This document shows, piece by piece, positions 17,895 to 25,921 of a stretch of DNA of 64,000 nt. Under the pieces are notes generated by a model. The model was not told the DNA's origin. It saw only the letters and a list, made by a program, of their open reading frames with translations, and did not search any database. The stretch's first letter is position 1. Each line of letters opens with the position of its first letter. A program made the translations under genes and the position numbers. This stretch comes from Acetobacterium wieringae (GTDB taxonomy: Bacteria > Bacillota > Clostridia > Eubacteriales > Eubacteriaceae). The DNA lies in assembly GCF_001766835.1 (NCBI RefSeq), contig NZ_LKEU01000050.1:1-64000 (forward strand). The letters run 5' to 3'.

Positions 17895-19091
17895 TTATAT
17901 TGCCTGATCAACTGCAATTTCATCTTCATTTCGACTGACCAGGAATTGGATTGCGGTGTAGATAACGGCAAACCCCGCAAACACAATACAGACACTGGTA
18001 ACATTATTGGTTCCCAGTACTAACATAATTCCGGTGACTAAATAAGAAGTAGCAAAATTACCCAGAGAGTAGGAAGCAGTAACAACACCGATGGCATCAT
18101 CAATCCGTTTTTGAGGAACCAATAGCGGTAAATGTGCATAGCTGTATGAAATGGCTAATCCATAGGATGCACCCATGATCAGGCATGCCACAATTACAGT
18201 GATGCTGCTTGGATACAGATATAAGGTCAGCATACTGATACAAGATAATGCATAGCTGGGTATAATTGTCCATTTGACCATTTTTTTATAGATCTGCCCA
18301 AAGGTAGCACAAAGTATAAAACTTCCCAGAGTGGTAATCGCACTTAGTATACCGACAAATGCGGTATTACCCAAATTGTTTTCAATGCTATAGGAGGATA
18401 TAAAATACATTGCATACCCATAAACAATGTTATAAACAATGAAGTTAGCAATCATGATCCAGAATTTACTGCCAAGCGGATCTGACTTCTGACCTTGAAC
18501 CCGTTTGACTTCCTGTTCAACTGGTTTGATATTCGGCAGAAAAAAGACAAACATGATGACAATTGGGATGACAGACCAGTATGTGAAATAAGCATTTTTC
18601 CAGAAACTGACAGCCAGACTCCCAGCCACCAGAGTGATGACAATGCCCGACAGGGATATAAATGCGTAATAATATCCCATAATGGCCGCACGTTTTTTCT
18701 CATCTGAGTAAACCTCAGCAATCAATGCCACCGCTGCCACATTAACAAAAGCAATACCAATACCATACGGGATGCGCATTACCAGCATATACCAGACGTT
18801 GTCCACTGCTGCACCAAGAATACTACAGACGGCAAACATTGTTCCACCAATAATTAGGAGCGTTTTCTTGCTAATCTTTCTCAGCAGCACTGACGCTAAC
18901 AGGGACGAAAAGATCATGGCCATCATCGGGATTGAGACAATCGTATTAACGACTCCCCGATCGTTCGGAAATGCGTCAAACAAATTGTAGGTGATTGGCA
19001 CAATAACCAACTCTCCCATGATCATCACGCTGGATAGCATAATGGTTATTAAAAAAAGCACTTTACTTAATTTAGTCATTTCAATTGACAT
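17895..19091 (-). CDS. MFS transporter, partner of the GcvT-like demethylase
   Basis: A 398-residue major facilitator protein with 12 hydrophobic segments. The start MSIEMTKLSKVLF has an AAGGAGAAGGA ribosome site. It is a close paralogue of 25922-27118 (same MSIEM start and LFLITIMLSSVIIMGELV helix). Eighty bases separate it from the GcvT-like gene, and a promoter with two flanking palindromes lies at 19285-19352, so the two genes form an operon controlled by the TetR regulator encoded upstream. It is likely the transporter for the demethylase substrate. Confidence 0.85.
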   Translation of the reverse strand: MSIEMTKLSKVLFLITIMLSSVMIMGELVIVPITYNLFDAFPNDRGVVNTIVSIPMMAMIFSSLLASVLLRKISKKTLLIIGGTMFAVCSILGAAVDNVWYMLVMRIPYGIGIAFVNVAAVALIAEVYSDEKKRAAIMGYYYAFISLSGIVITLVAGSLAVSFWKNAYFTYWSVIPIVIMFVFFLPNIKPVEQEVKRVQGQKSDPLGSKFWIMIANFIVYNIVYGYAMYFISSYSIENNLGNTAFVGILSAITTLGSFILCATFGQIYKKMVKWTIIPSYALSCISMLTLYLYPSSITVIVACLIMGASYGLAISYSYAHLPLLVPQKRIDDAIGVVTASYSLGNFATSYLVTGIMLVLGTNNVTSVCIVFAGFAVIYTAIQFLVSRNEDEIAVDQAI

Positions 19092-19284
19092 TCCTTCTCC
19101 TTCTTACTAAGCAACAATATTTGAACTGTTTCTTTTTTCAATGTCCATAATATTGTCAGTATTTAAAAATATTTTGAACGTTACTAAAAATAAACGATTT
19201 CATAGAAAAATGAACTCGTGTTTTCATTGGATGCCGCATTTATCCTATGCATTTCAACACTATAAATTGCTAACATCACTTTTT

Positions 19285-19352
19285 CAATCATGATTGATTT
19301 TAAGTTTAGCACCTTTTGATCATTTAGTCAATATTTTTCAATCATGATTGAA
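19285..19352 (-). promoter_or_regulatory. Promoter bracketed by two palindromic operators
   Basis: The palindrome CAATCATGATTG occurs at 19285-19296 and again at 19339-19350, extended there to 16 bp (TTCAATCATGATTGAA, 19337-19352). Between them on the minus strand is a TTGACT -35 (19326-19331) and a TAAACT -10 (19303-19308) with a 17-base spacer. One operator covers the region just upstream of the -35 and the other the transcription start. This is the expected arrangement for TetR-family repression of the MFS/GcvT operon. Confidence 0.7.
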
Positions 19353-19425
19353 ATTATTTTTAAAAATTACCCAGGCATTTAAGTACTGAATTAAGTGCCT
19401 GGGGTAACTCATGTATCCAAACGTT

Positions 19426-20079
19426 TCAATTTCCAAAAAAGTTAAGTTGCGATATATCCACATCTTTAATAATCATGTCACACTCTTCCACTAAATCATT
19501 AATCAGCTTTTCATTTATTCCCAGCAATTTGGGAAATATCTTAATAATATAATTAATAATTTTTTCATCCTCTAGCGCGATTCGTCCAGACATATGATAA
19601 AGTAAAATATTTCGTTCTGCTCCCCCTGTTTCAATAAAAAATAGTATGATTTGCTCTTTATCAATATCGATCTCATAATAATTAGCAATTTCAAAAGCTA
19701 AGTCAAACAGTGATTGGAAATAGAATTCATCAAACCAGTCTAGATCAAAAATCTCCAGATAAAATTTTTTGCTTGCCTGAGTTGCAAAAACACTTTTAAA
19801 ATGGATCTTCGTTTGGATATAAAAAAACAATAATGGCTGATAAAAATCCACTGTGAGTTTTTTTGAAAGCTCTATTATTTTTTCATAATACTCAGCGTAT
19901 ATTTCTTCCGCAATTCTATCTTTGGATTTAAAATAATAATATAACGTCGCTGAATTCAGATCATTTACCTTTGTGGCAATTTGTCTAATAGTGGTTTTTC
20001 GAAATCCCTGCTCTTTGAATAATTGTTTCGATGCATTAACAATCATTTTTTTTGTTTCAATGCTCTTTTGATATACCAT
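19426..20079 (-). CDS. TetR-family regulator
   Basis: A 217-residue regulator. The N-terminal helix-turn-helix (residues about 10-58) is typical: FKEQGFRKTTIRQIATKV followed by SATLYYYFKSKDRIAEEIY. The rest is the helical ligand-binding domain. It is read in the same direction as the MFS/GcvT operon, 335 bases upstream of it. The palindromes at 19285 and 19337, and a related site (20092-20107) just upstream of its own start, suggest that it represses both the operon and itself until an aromatic or methylated ligand binds. Confidence 0.88.
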   Translation of the reverse strand: MVYQKSIETKKMIVNASKQLFKEQGFRKTTIRQIATKVNDLNSATLYYYFKSKDRIAEEIYAEYYEKIIELSKKLTVDFYQPLLFFYIQTKIHFKSVFATQASKKFYLEIFDLDWFDEFYFQSLFDLAFEIANYYEIDIDKEQIILFFIETGGAERNILLYHMSGRIALEDEKIINYIIKIFPKLLGINEKLINDLVEECDMIIKDVDISQLNFFGN

Positions 20080-20091
20080 TTCGTTTTCCTT

Positions 20092-20107
20092 TTCAAGTCA
20101 TGATTAA
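20092..20107 (-). promoter_or_regulatory. Third TetR operator-like site
   Basis: TTCAAGTCATGATTAA shares the TCATGATT core with the two palindromes near 19.3 kb and lies 13 bases upstream of the TetR start codon. It is less symmetrical, so autoregulation is only suggested. Confidence 0.4.
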
Positions 20108-20509
20108 ATGTTTTCTTATGTAGCCAAAGTCATGGTTTACATAAATTATCAATATGACTAATTATATCATATAAAGTGTATCGAAATAAAACTGAAAACT
20201 AAATTTACGTATTTAATAAGTATGTGCAACTATTCGGTATCTGCTGTACGATATTTTTTTTAAACCGACAAGACCAATTTCGTTTTTTGCGCAAGTTTAA
20301 AACTTTATATCCAAAATTAAGAGAAAATTATCTTAAACCGAATTCTGCAGATATTGCTTTCAGTAGTTTTTGTATAACTTTTCAATTATCTCAACATTAG
20401 CATCAGTGACACAATGATCTGTTATTTCCATGTTATATTCTTTGAGTTTTTCTCGAATAACTGGGGTAAGTGTGTCTTTAATTCGACCATGAAAAATCAT
20501 ACAAAAACG
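20108..20509. other. Gap without a recognisable gene
   Basis: AT-rich sequence that probably contains the TetR promoter. No open frame with a ribosome site is seen. The part after about 20440 may already belong to the decayed regulator that follows. Confidence 0.4.
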
Positions 20510-20756
20510 GTGAGCAAGCTAAAGCTTCTTGATCGTATTTCTGATCTTTTTCAAACCTATTATCTTTGGAAACAGAAATGCAGAACATCAAAATCAAAAT
20601 AAGCAAATTCCTGAGGCGCTCTGCCCAGAAGGCCTATTGAGTTTAGTACACAATGATAAAATAAAGAAAACAAACTACAACAAACTTTTAGAAATATCTC
20701 TCGAAAACAACATGTCGTTAGCGATAACGTATAATATATTTCGCAAAAGTGAATAA
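20510..20756 (+). pseudogene. Internally deleted copy of the PucR-type regulator
   Basis: Two frames carry pieces of the regulator at 10351. LLDRISDLFQTYYLWKQK matches its LLNRLTDLFQFYNQWEKK segment (about residue 92-109). After a deletion of more than 300 codons, EGLLSLVHNDKIKKTNYNKL and ISLENNMSLA match its AGLLRLLEYDALKGTDYADL and IHLENNMHIA segments close to the C-terminal helix-turn-helix. The frame ends before the recognition helix. It is a dead copy left by module duplication. Confidence 0.75.
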
Positions 20757-20839
20757 TGAAAAATAGTACACTGTTTATAGCCATTTTTTAGAATAAAGTC
20801 ACCACAACCAAATATAAACCAGGAGGCTAAAGCCATGTC

Positions 20840-21296
20840 TGAGAATATTATACAACTAAACCAAAGAAATTATCCATAATGAATTACGTGATCTGGTGAG
20901 AAACAGCGTCGAAGAAACGCTCAATACCATGCTGGAAAATGATTTTTGCTTCAATGTCCTGAGTCAGGTTATTTTTGTGTTTGGGTATCAATTGTGGCTC
21001 AAACGCCTCATTCCGGTCTCTGGAAACGTCAATTTCATATCGCCCAGACTAGTATGGTCTTTTTTTTCGTATAGTCATTCCGGCTGTTCCCAGTTTCCAT
21101 ATTCCGATAATCATAGTGGGTATAACCCCGTTCGTCATCCAATTCAGCAGTGAGACCGCTTTCCAGCACTTGGCGCATCATTTCCTTCATCAGTTCCTGG
21201 AATGTCATTTGGATCTTTGATGGGATTCTTACTTAAAAAATTTTTCACTAATTTTCGATGATTCTTTTCTTCGTTACTTTCGTTTCTTCTTGCCAT
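20840..21296 (-). pseudogene. IS256-family (mutator) transposase, decayed
   Basis: From ATG 21296 the minus strand reads MARRNESNEEKNHRKLVKNF, then NPIKDPND and, in shifting frames, pieces such as ELMKEMM, SLGDMKL and LTQDIEAKIIFQHGIE. These are hallmarks of IS256-type transposases. Many stops and frame changes and a missing catalytic core make it inactive. A terminal-repeat-like sequence (GTGTAAACCTCGTGGTTGAT on the minus strand, near 21350-21331) precedes it, and the same sequence stands before a second fragment at 30598. Confidence 0.75.
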
Positions 21297-21445
21297 AATA
21301 AAAACCTCCTGGCTACTGTATTTATTCTACATCAACCACGAGGTTTACACAATTTTTGAAACGTCTCGGTTTGTCAAAGCTCCGACCGGAAAATTATTTT
21401 TCCTGCCTTTTTATAAGTTATTCTTTTTGGCCCCCTTAATTTTGC

Positions 21446-22243
21446 CTATTTCTCAAAAATTCCCTCACGAAATGCACCTATGTATTCCATGCAAAATTCA
21501 TCTTCGCCCATCATCGCTTCGGTAGCATAGAGCATTCCCATCATGTCCTTGTTTAAAGGATCGAGGATAAAGCTGTCCATGCCGGCGTTCATGGCCAGAA
21601 CCGCAAAGGCCTGGTTAGCAATCCGGCGGGCCGGCAGATTGAAGGAAATGTTGCTGACCGCACCGGTGACATGGATGGTGGGATACTGTTTCTTGATTTC
21701 CCGGATCACTTCGGTAACCATGTTGATGCCATCTTCAGATGTACAAAGCATTTCGATCAATGGATCGATGTGCATTCTGGACGGATCAATGTTGCACTCC
21801 TGACATTTTGCCATTAAGTCAGTGAAGACTTCCAGACGGTCTTTTGCCGTTTTGGGGATTCCCTTATCACTATTTAACAGAGCTACACATTCCCATTTGG
21901 TGTCAGCGATCATTTTGAATGCGACATCAACTTTATCTCCTTCTAATGAAACCGAGTTAAATAGCCCCGGTTTCTTACAATACTTCATCGATTCGATGCA
22001 GGTGTAGACATTAGGGCTGTCAACCGCAATTGGCACATCAGTGGCATTCTGAACAATGTCAATCAACCATTTCATGGTTTCCAGTTCGATGTCATCATCC
22101 ACTGAGGCACAGACATCAATAAAATCAGCTCCAGCTTCTGCTTGTTTAATCGCCAGATTGCGGATAAATTCCGCATCTTTTTCGACAATGGCCTTTCCTG
22201 TTGAAGGAATGGCACCGTTAATTTTTTCTCCGATAATAATCAT
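21446..22243 (-). CDS. Methyltetrahydrofolate:corrinoid methyltransferase (MT II type), copy 2
   Basis: A 265-residue protein that differs from 6272-7069 at only a few residues (for example QECNIDPS for KEYNIDSS and FEK for FVK at the end). All pterin-binding motifs (GEKING, AVDSPN, GAVSNISFNLP) are intact. The DNA is nearly identical in the first and last thirds of the gene but carries many silent changes in the middle. Ribosome site AAGGAGAAATA. Unlike copy 1, only a remnant of the upstream MFS gene remains (22278-22315). It could serve the corrinoid proteins of the orphan modules at 14-16 kb. Confidence 0.87.
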   Translation of the reverse strand: MIIIGEKINGAIPSTGKAIVEKDAEFIRNLAIKQAEAGADFIDVCASVDDDIELETMKWLIDIVQNATDVPIAVDSPNVYTCIESMKYCKKPGLFNSVSLEGDKVDVAFKMIADTKWECVALLNSDKGIPKTAKDRLEVFTDLMAKCQECNIDPSRMHIDPLIEMLCTSEDGINMVTEVIREIKKQYPTIHVTGAVSNISFNLPARRIANQAFAVLAMNAGMDSFILDPLNKDMMGMLYATEAMMGEDEFCMEYIGAFREGIFEK

Positions 22244-22277
22244 TTATTTCTCCTTATAATTATCTGCAAAACGTAAA

Positions 22278-22315
22278 TTATAGCTTTGCAGTTTTTTCTT
22301 TAATGGTCAAAATAG
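22278..22315 (-). pseudogene. C-terminal remnant of an MFS transporter
   Basis: The last eleven codons read ILTIKEKTAKL and then stop, matching the tail of the MFS protein at 7104 (ILTIKEKKAAKL). It stands in the same place relative to MT II copy 2 as the intact MFS gene does to copy 1. It marks the left limit of the duplicated block. Beyond it the sequence changes to a regulator leader. Confidence 0.75.
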
Positions 22316-22319
22316 TGAA

Positions 22320-22381
22320 TATTTTTATTTTTTCATATATTATGACGAATGACATTGGCGAAAAATGGAACTCAACTTGCA
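22320..22381 (+). pseudogene. Leader and first codons of the PucR-type regulator
   Basis: The bases match 16065-16130 closely, including ACGAATGACATTGG and the start codon with MELNLQ (ATG 22365). The match ends abruptly at about 22381, where group II intron sequence starts. Confidence 0.65.
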
Positions 22382-23221
22382 GCGTTGAGATATTTGTGAA
22401 TTGGGAAATGACCCGGCCATCTTTGGTGGTTTCAGACAGAATCTGAATGAGTCGACAGTGATTGACTGTTTCAAAGTACCTTTCCAACTTCATATTCACG
22501 ACTTATTTGTATCCGTCGCGGATATTTTTATGACATTTTTTCAAGGCGCCTTGAGCACTGCGTTTGGGTCTTAATCTACATCTGTTGTCTGAGAACTGTT
22601 GCTCGAATATCGGCGTCAGCATCTGGGCGATCGCCTGTTGGACCAGTCGATCGAATACGGTTGGAATTCCCAACTTTCGTATTTTTCTGTTATCTTTTGG
22701 TATTTCTACGCGTCTGACGGGTTGTGGTTTGTATTTTCCACTTCGTATGGATTCGATGAGTTCATTCCGGTTTTCTTCAGGTAGGGCAGAAGTTCAGCCA
22801 CCTGCATACCGTCAATTCCACCTGCACCTTTATTTTTCTATACCTCCTCCGGTTCTACCCTTCTTTTGACATCTGGAATGTCTCTGTACTATGGCTTCAG
22901 CTGACTTCTCACGATAAATCTTCTTTCAACCGCATTTCATACTCTGTTTCCACACATCCGTGAGATCTACCCAGTTAAAAACGCGATCTTTCCTTCCATC
23001 TATCTGCCACTTCCAGATAATTTTGGGACTTTAGTTTGATTTGCTTCCCTACCCAGTTGAAGTTGCCTGATATGATTTCTATTCGTCAAACCGGAAGTTG
23101 CCGACAGCTTCCTTCAGATTCCTCGTCGCCGGGTCCACTCTTGCCTTAAGCAATGCACTTGGCACTAACTACCCGTGCTTGGGACTTTTGCCCGTTAGAT
23201 TGCGCCCATGCCGGGCGCACA
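22382..23221 (-). mobile_element. Truncated group II intron with reverse-transcriptase fragment
   Basis: The minus strand begins at 23221 with GTGCGCCCGGCATGGGCG, followed by AAAGTCCCAAGCACGGGTAG, the typical 5' end of bacterial group II introns. Downstream, 22860-22382 encodes LtrA-type reverse-transcriptase blocks, such as ELIESIRSGKYKPQPVRRVE, PKDNRKIRKLGIPTVFDRLV and, after a frame change, LERYFETVNHCRLI and TTKDGRVIS. The element is cut before the catalytic YADD region and has lost its 3' end, so it is inactive. The N-terminal RT codons near 22860 are also degraded. Confidence 0.8.
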
Positions 23222-23226
23222 AATTA

Positions 23227-23265
23227 AGACGCATTACAATGCCTAAAGCATCATAGTGCGTCTTT
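23227..23265 (-). terminator. Probable terminator after the corrinoid-protein gene
   Basis: An AAGACGCA / TGCGTCTT stem lies about 180 bases after the stop at 23443 and just before the intron 5' end. The T run is weak. The 23266-23442 stretch between shows no gene. Confidence 0.45.
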
Positions 23266-23442
23266 CACTTGTTTTAGAATATCTGAAACCCTTCACCTAA
23301 ATAATACCTTTTGGGATAACCATTCAGGTGAACAAAAACTGTTCCTAGAAAACGCTCTCAATGTAAGCATTGTAACATTTTTAGCTTATACAATGAATTT
23401 ATTTAATAATTCATGAGTTTACCAATTGCGATATGCCGTGTT

Positions 23443-24072
23443 TTAAGCAAGACCAAGAATTTCTTTCGCTTTGGTCGCTGAACTGCCGGCATCCGGCGCA
23501 TAACCGTCGGCACCAATTTCTTGGGCATATTCAGGTGTAACTGGTGCCCCGCCTACAATGACTTTCATTTCTGGTAGCGCCGCTTTAATGGTTTGAACAG
23601 CTTCTTTAAGAGCTGGCATAGTTGTGGTTAACAGCCCTGAACAGGCTACTAAAACTACATTGTCATTTTCTTTAACAGCTTCGACAAAACGTTCAGCGGG
23701 CACATCCACGCCTAAATCCACCATCTCAAAGCCAGAGCTTTCCAGCATCATAACAACCAGATTTTTTCCGATATCGTGAAGATCTCCAGCAACGGTTCCC
23801 ATGATACAGGTACCTAATGAGGATGATGAATCTCCAGCCATAATCGGTTTTAATACTTCAACCCCTTTGGACATGGTTTTTGCTGCAATCAGCATTTCCG
23901 GCACAAAGATTTCACCAGTCGAAAATTTATCACCAACAACGCCCATCGATGCGATCATTTCATCCAGAATTTCTTGAGCTTTTGCGCCAGCATCTAAGGC
24001 TTCCTGTACCGCAGCAGCAATTTTTTTTGATTTACCTGTTTCGACTAAAATTTTTATTTCTTGAATTGACAT
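23443..24072 (-). CDS. Corrinoid protein (cobalamin-binding methyl carrier)
   Basis: A 209-residue corrinoid protein very like those at 9407 and 15341. The cap domain is followed by GDLHDIGKN with the cobalt-ligand His at residue 99, then SGLLTTT and GGAPVTPEY. Ribosome site AAGGAGAAATA at ATG 24072. It is the last gene of a set with the MT II at 24250 and the different corrinoid protein at 25066. A 180-base intergenic stretch containing an intron remnant separates it from the MT II, so it may have a separate origin. Confidence 0.9.
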   Translation of the reverse strand: MSIQEIKILVETGKSKKIAAAVQEALDAGAKAQEILDEMIASMGVVGDKFSTGEIFVPEMLIAAKTMSKGVEVLKPIMAGDSSSSLGTCIMGTVAGDLHDIGKNLVVMMLESSGFEMVDLGVDVPAERFVEAVKENDNVVLVACSGLLTTTMPALKEAVQTIKAALPEMKVIVGGAPVTPEYAQEIGADGYAPDAGSSATKAKEILGLA

Positions 24073-24117
24073 TTATTTCTCCTTATTTTCTTTTTGAGGT
24101 TCGTTTCGATTCTAATA

Positions 24118-24174
24118 TTATTTACCCGTACTTGGGACCTTCACTTGTTAGATTAAACCATCACATGCACACCA
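24118..24174 (-). mobile_element. Group II intron 5'-end remnant
   Basis: On the minus strand the sequence reads GTGTGCATGTGATGG, then AATCTAACAAGTGAAGGTCC and CAAGTACGGGTAAATA. This matches the intron 5' end at 23221 (ATCTAACGGGCAAAAGTCCC, then AAGCACGGGTAG) in a diverged form. Only about 55 bases remain. It indicates a second intron insertion or a duplicated end between two demethylase genes. Confidence 0.5.
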
Positions 24175-24249
24175 TAATAAAAGAAAGTAAAGATATTTGT
24201 TTGACTTTCTTTTTAATGATTTTTATAAGACAACACTGGTTAATATCCT

Positions 24250-25056
24250 TTATTTTCCTGCTGGCCCAATCTGTCCAGATCGAAATGCTTTACTGTATTT
24301 CCGGCAATGTCGATCTTTTCCAAGCAGAGCATAGGTGGCATAAATAGTACCCATCAAGTCTCGATTCATCGGATCCATAACGGCTGAATCCATACCTGCC
24401 TGAATGGCAAAGGCCATACAGGTCTTATTTAACAGCGACCTTACCGGCAAGCCAAAAGAAATATTACTGATTGCGCCGGTAACGTGGATAGTGGGATACA
24501 ACGCTTTGATCGCTCTAATTTCTGCGGCAAAATTTAAAAGTGAATTGTTTTCAGTGGACAGAGCCATGACACAGGGATCGATATGAATCCGATCAGGGGT
24601 TACTCCGAATTTGGCAGCTTTTTCCACCATGCTTTTGGTAATCGCCATCTTTGTCTCAAGATCGTTGGGAATACCATTATTATCGCAGGTAAGCCCCACA
24701 ACTTCCCAGCTATTCCCTTCCATCAGAGGCAGAAGCACCTCGCATTTATCCCCTTCTTCGGAAATGGAATTGAGCATCCCCGGTTTACTGGCATATTTGA
24801 ATACCGCTTCAATGACTCTTGGATTTGGACTGTCGATACATAGGGGCGTATCGGTTGCATCCTGAACCACTTCCATAAGCCATTTCAGTGTTTCAATTTC
24901 GTACTCCGGAGCAGTGCTGGCACAAACATCAATAAAACTGGCACCGGCCTCGGTCTGCTTGATAGCACGATCAGCGATAAAGGCTGCATCCCGCTTTTCA
25001 ATAGCCTCTTTAACCACTGGGATAGTGCCGTTGATTTTTTCTCCGATAATAATCAT
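24250..25056 (-). CDS. Methyltetrahydrofolate:corrinoid methyltransferase (MT II type)
   Basis: A 268-residue paralogue of the two copies at 6272 and 21446 but clearly diverged. Shared motifs are GEKINGTIP, AGASFIDVCAS, CIDSPNPRVIE and GAISNISFGLPVRSL. It is encoded nine bases after the stop of the corrinoid protein at 25066, so the two are translated from one message and are likely partners. Its role is transfer of the methyl group between that corrinoid protein and tetrahydrofolate. ATG 25056 follows directly on the stop of the upstream gene. Confidence 0.87.
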   Translation of the reverse strand: MIIIGEKINGTIPVVKEAIEKRDAAFIADRAIKQTEAGASFIDVCASTAPEYEIETLKWLMEVVQDATDTPLCIDSPNPRVIEAVFKYASKPGMLNSISEEGDKCEVLLPLMEGNSWEVVGLTCDNNGIPNDLETKMAITKSMVEKAAKFGVTPDRIHIDPCVMALSTENNSLLNFAAEIRAIKALYPTIHVTGAISNISFGLPVRSLLNKTCMAFAIQAGMDSAVMDPMNRDLMGTIYATYALLGKDRHCRKYSKAFRSGQIGPAGK

Positions 25057-25065
25057 CTTAAACTC

Positions 25066-25695
25066 CTATACCCAGGCTTGACAAATTTTAACGCCTTCAG
25101 CTGCGTTGGTGGTGAAAGCATCAGCACCGACAAACTTGCAAGCTTCTCTAGTTACCGGGTTTCCGCCGATGATAATTTTGGCGTCAATTCCAACTGCTTT
25201 AAGAGCATCTATCGTTTCTTTCATGGAATCGATAGCCAGAGTCAAGACTCCACTCATACCAATGATTTGAGGCTTCACTTCTTTGGCTTTGGTCACAAAT
25301 TCTTCCACGGCCACGTCAATGCCGATATCCACTACTTCAAAGCCAGCTGCTTCAGACATACTGCGGAAAATGTTTTTGCCGATATCGTGTAAATCGCCAT
25401 GAACGGTTCCCAAAAGAATAGTTCCCATAACCGTTGAAGCACCAGCTCCAAGAGCCGGTTTTAAAACATTAATGGCTTCGGTTAAGAGTTCGCCGGCAAA
25501 GATCAGATCTCCGACAAAATAATCACCATTCTCGAAAGAATCTCCGACAATTGCCATGCCTGCCTGACAGGCGCCCACGGCTTCTAATGCTTCTGCCTCG
25601 CTAGGGTTGGTGGATACAAACTCCTTTAACAGATCCATAACCTGATCTTCTTCTAAGTCTCCTAACACCTGTGTCAATCTTTTTAAATCTAACAT
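25066..25695 (-). CDS. Corrinoid protein, second subtype
   Basis: A 209-residue B12-binding protein with cap domain (1-90) and Asp101-Leu-His103-Asp-Ile-Gly106, followed by MSGVLTLAID and GGNPVTRE. It is only distantly like the other three corrinoid proteins of the window (MLDLKRLTQVLGDLEEDQV start, shorter linker), and it is paired with the diverged MT II at 24250. This suggests a separately acquired module for another substrate. Ribosome site AAAGGAGAAAC. Confidence 0.9.
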   Translation of the reverse strand: MLDLKRLTQVLGDLEEDQVMDLLKEFVSTNPSEAEALEAVGACQAGMAIVGDSFENGDYFVGDLIFAGELLTEAINVLKPALGAGASTVMGTILLGTVHGDLHDIGKNIFRSMSEAAGFEVVDIGIDVAVEEFVTKAKEVKPQIIGMSGVLTLAIDSMKETIDALKAVGIDAKIIIGGNPVTREACKFVGADAFTTNAAEGVKICQAWV

Positions 25696-25921
25696 ATGTT
25701 TCTCCTTTTAACTATAAAATCGTAAAATATGTAACTCTTCGAATATTTTTAATTTTTTCCAGAAATAATGAGATAGAGTTTAATAAAATATCCCCATTTA
25801 ATAACCACAAAATTTCTGAGACACCAGAACAATATTTAATGAAATACCAAAGCACTCGCTGTGACATACTTTATGAGGTTCTTCATTTTCACTAAAAACA
25901 AGTGCTAACACTAATCCCAAT

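Noticed and set aside
20896..21153. Plus-strand open frame of 85 codons
   Set aside because: It is the antisense of the decayed IS256-type transposase, whose protein motifs are on the minus strand.
25800..25895. Possible AraC-type helix-turn-helix remnant (TPEQYLMKYQSTRCDIL)
   Set aside because: The resemblance covers only about 20 residues, with no upstream domain and no second helix-turn-helix. It could be chance, so it is not listed as a gene remnant.
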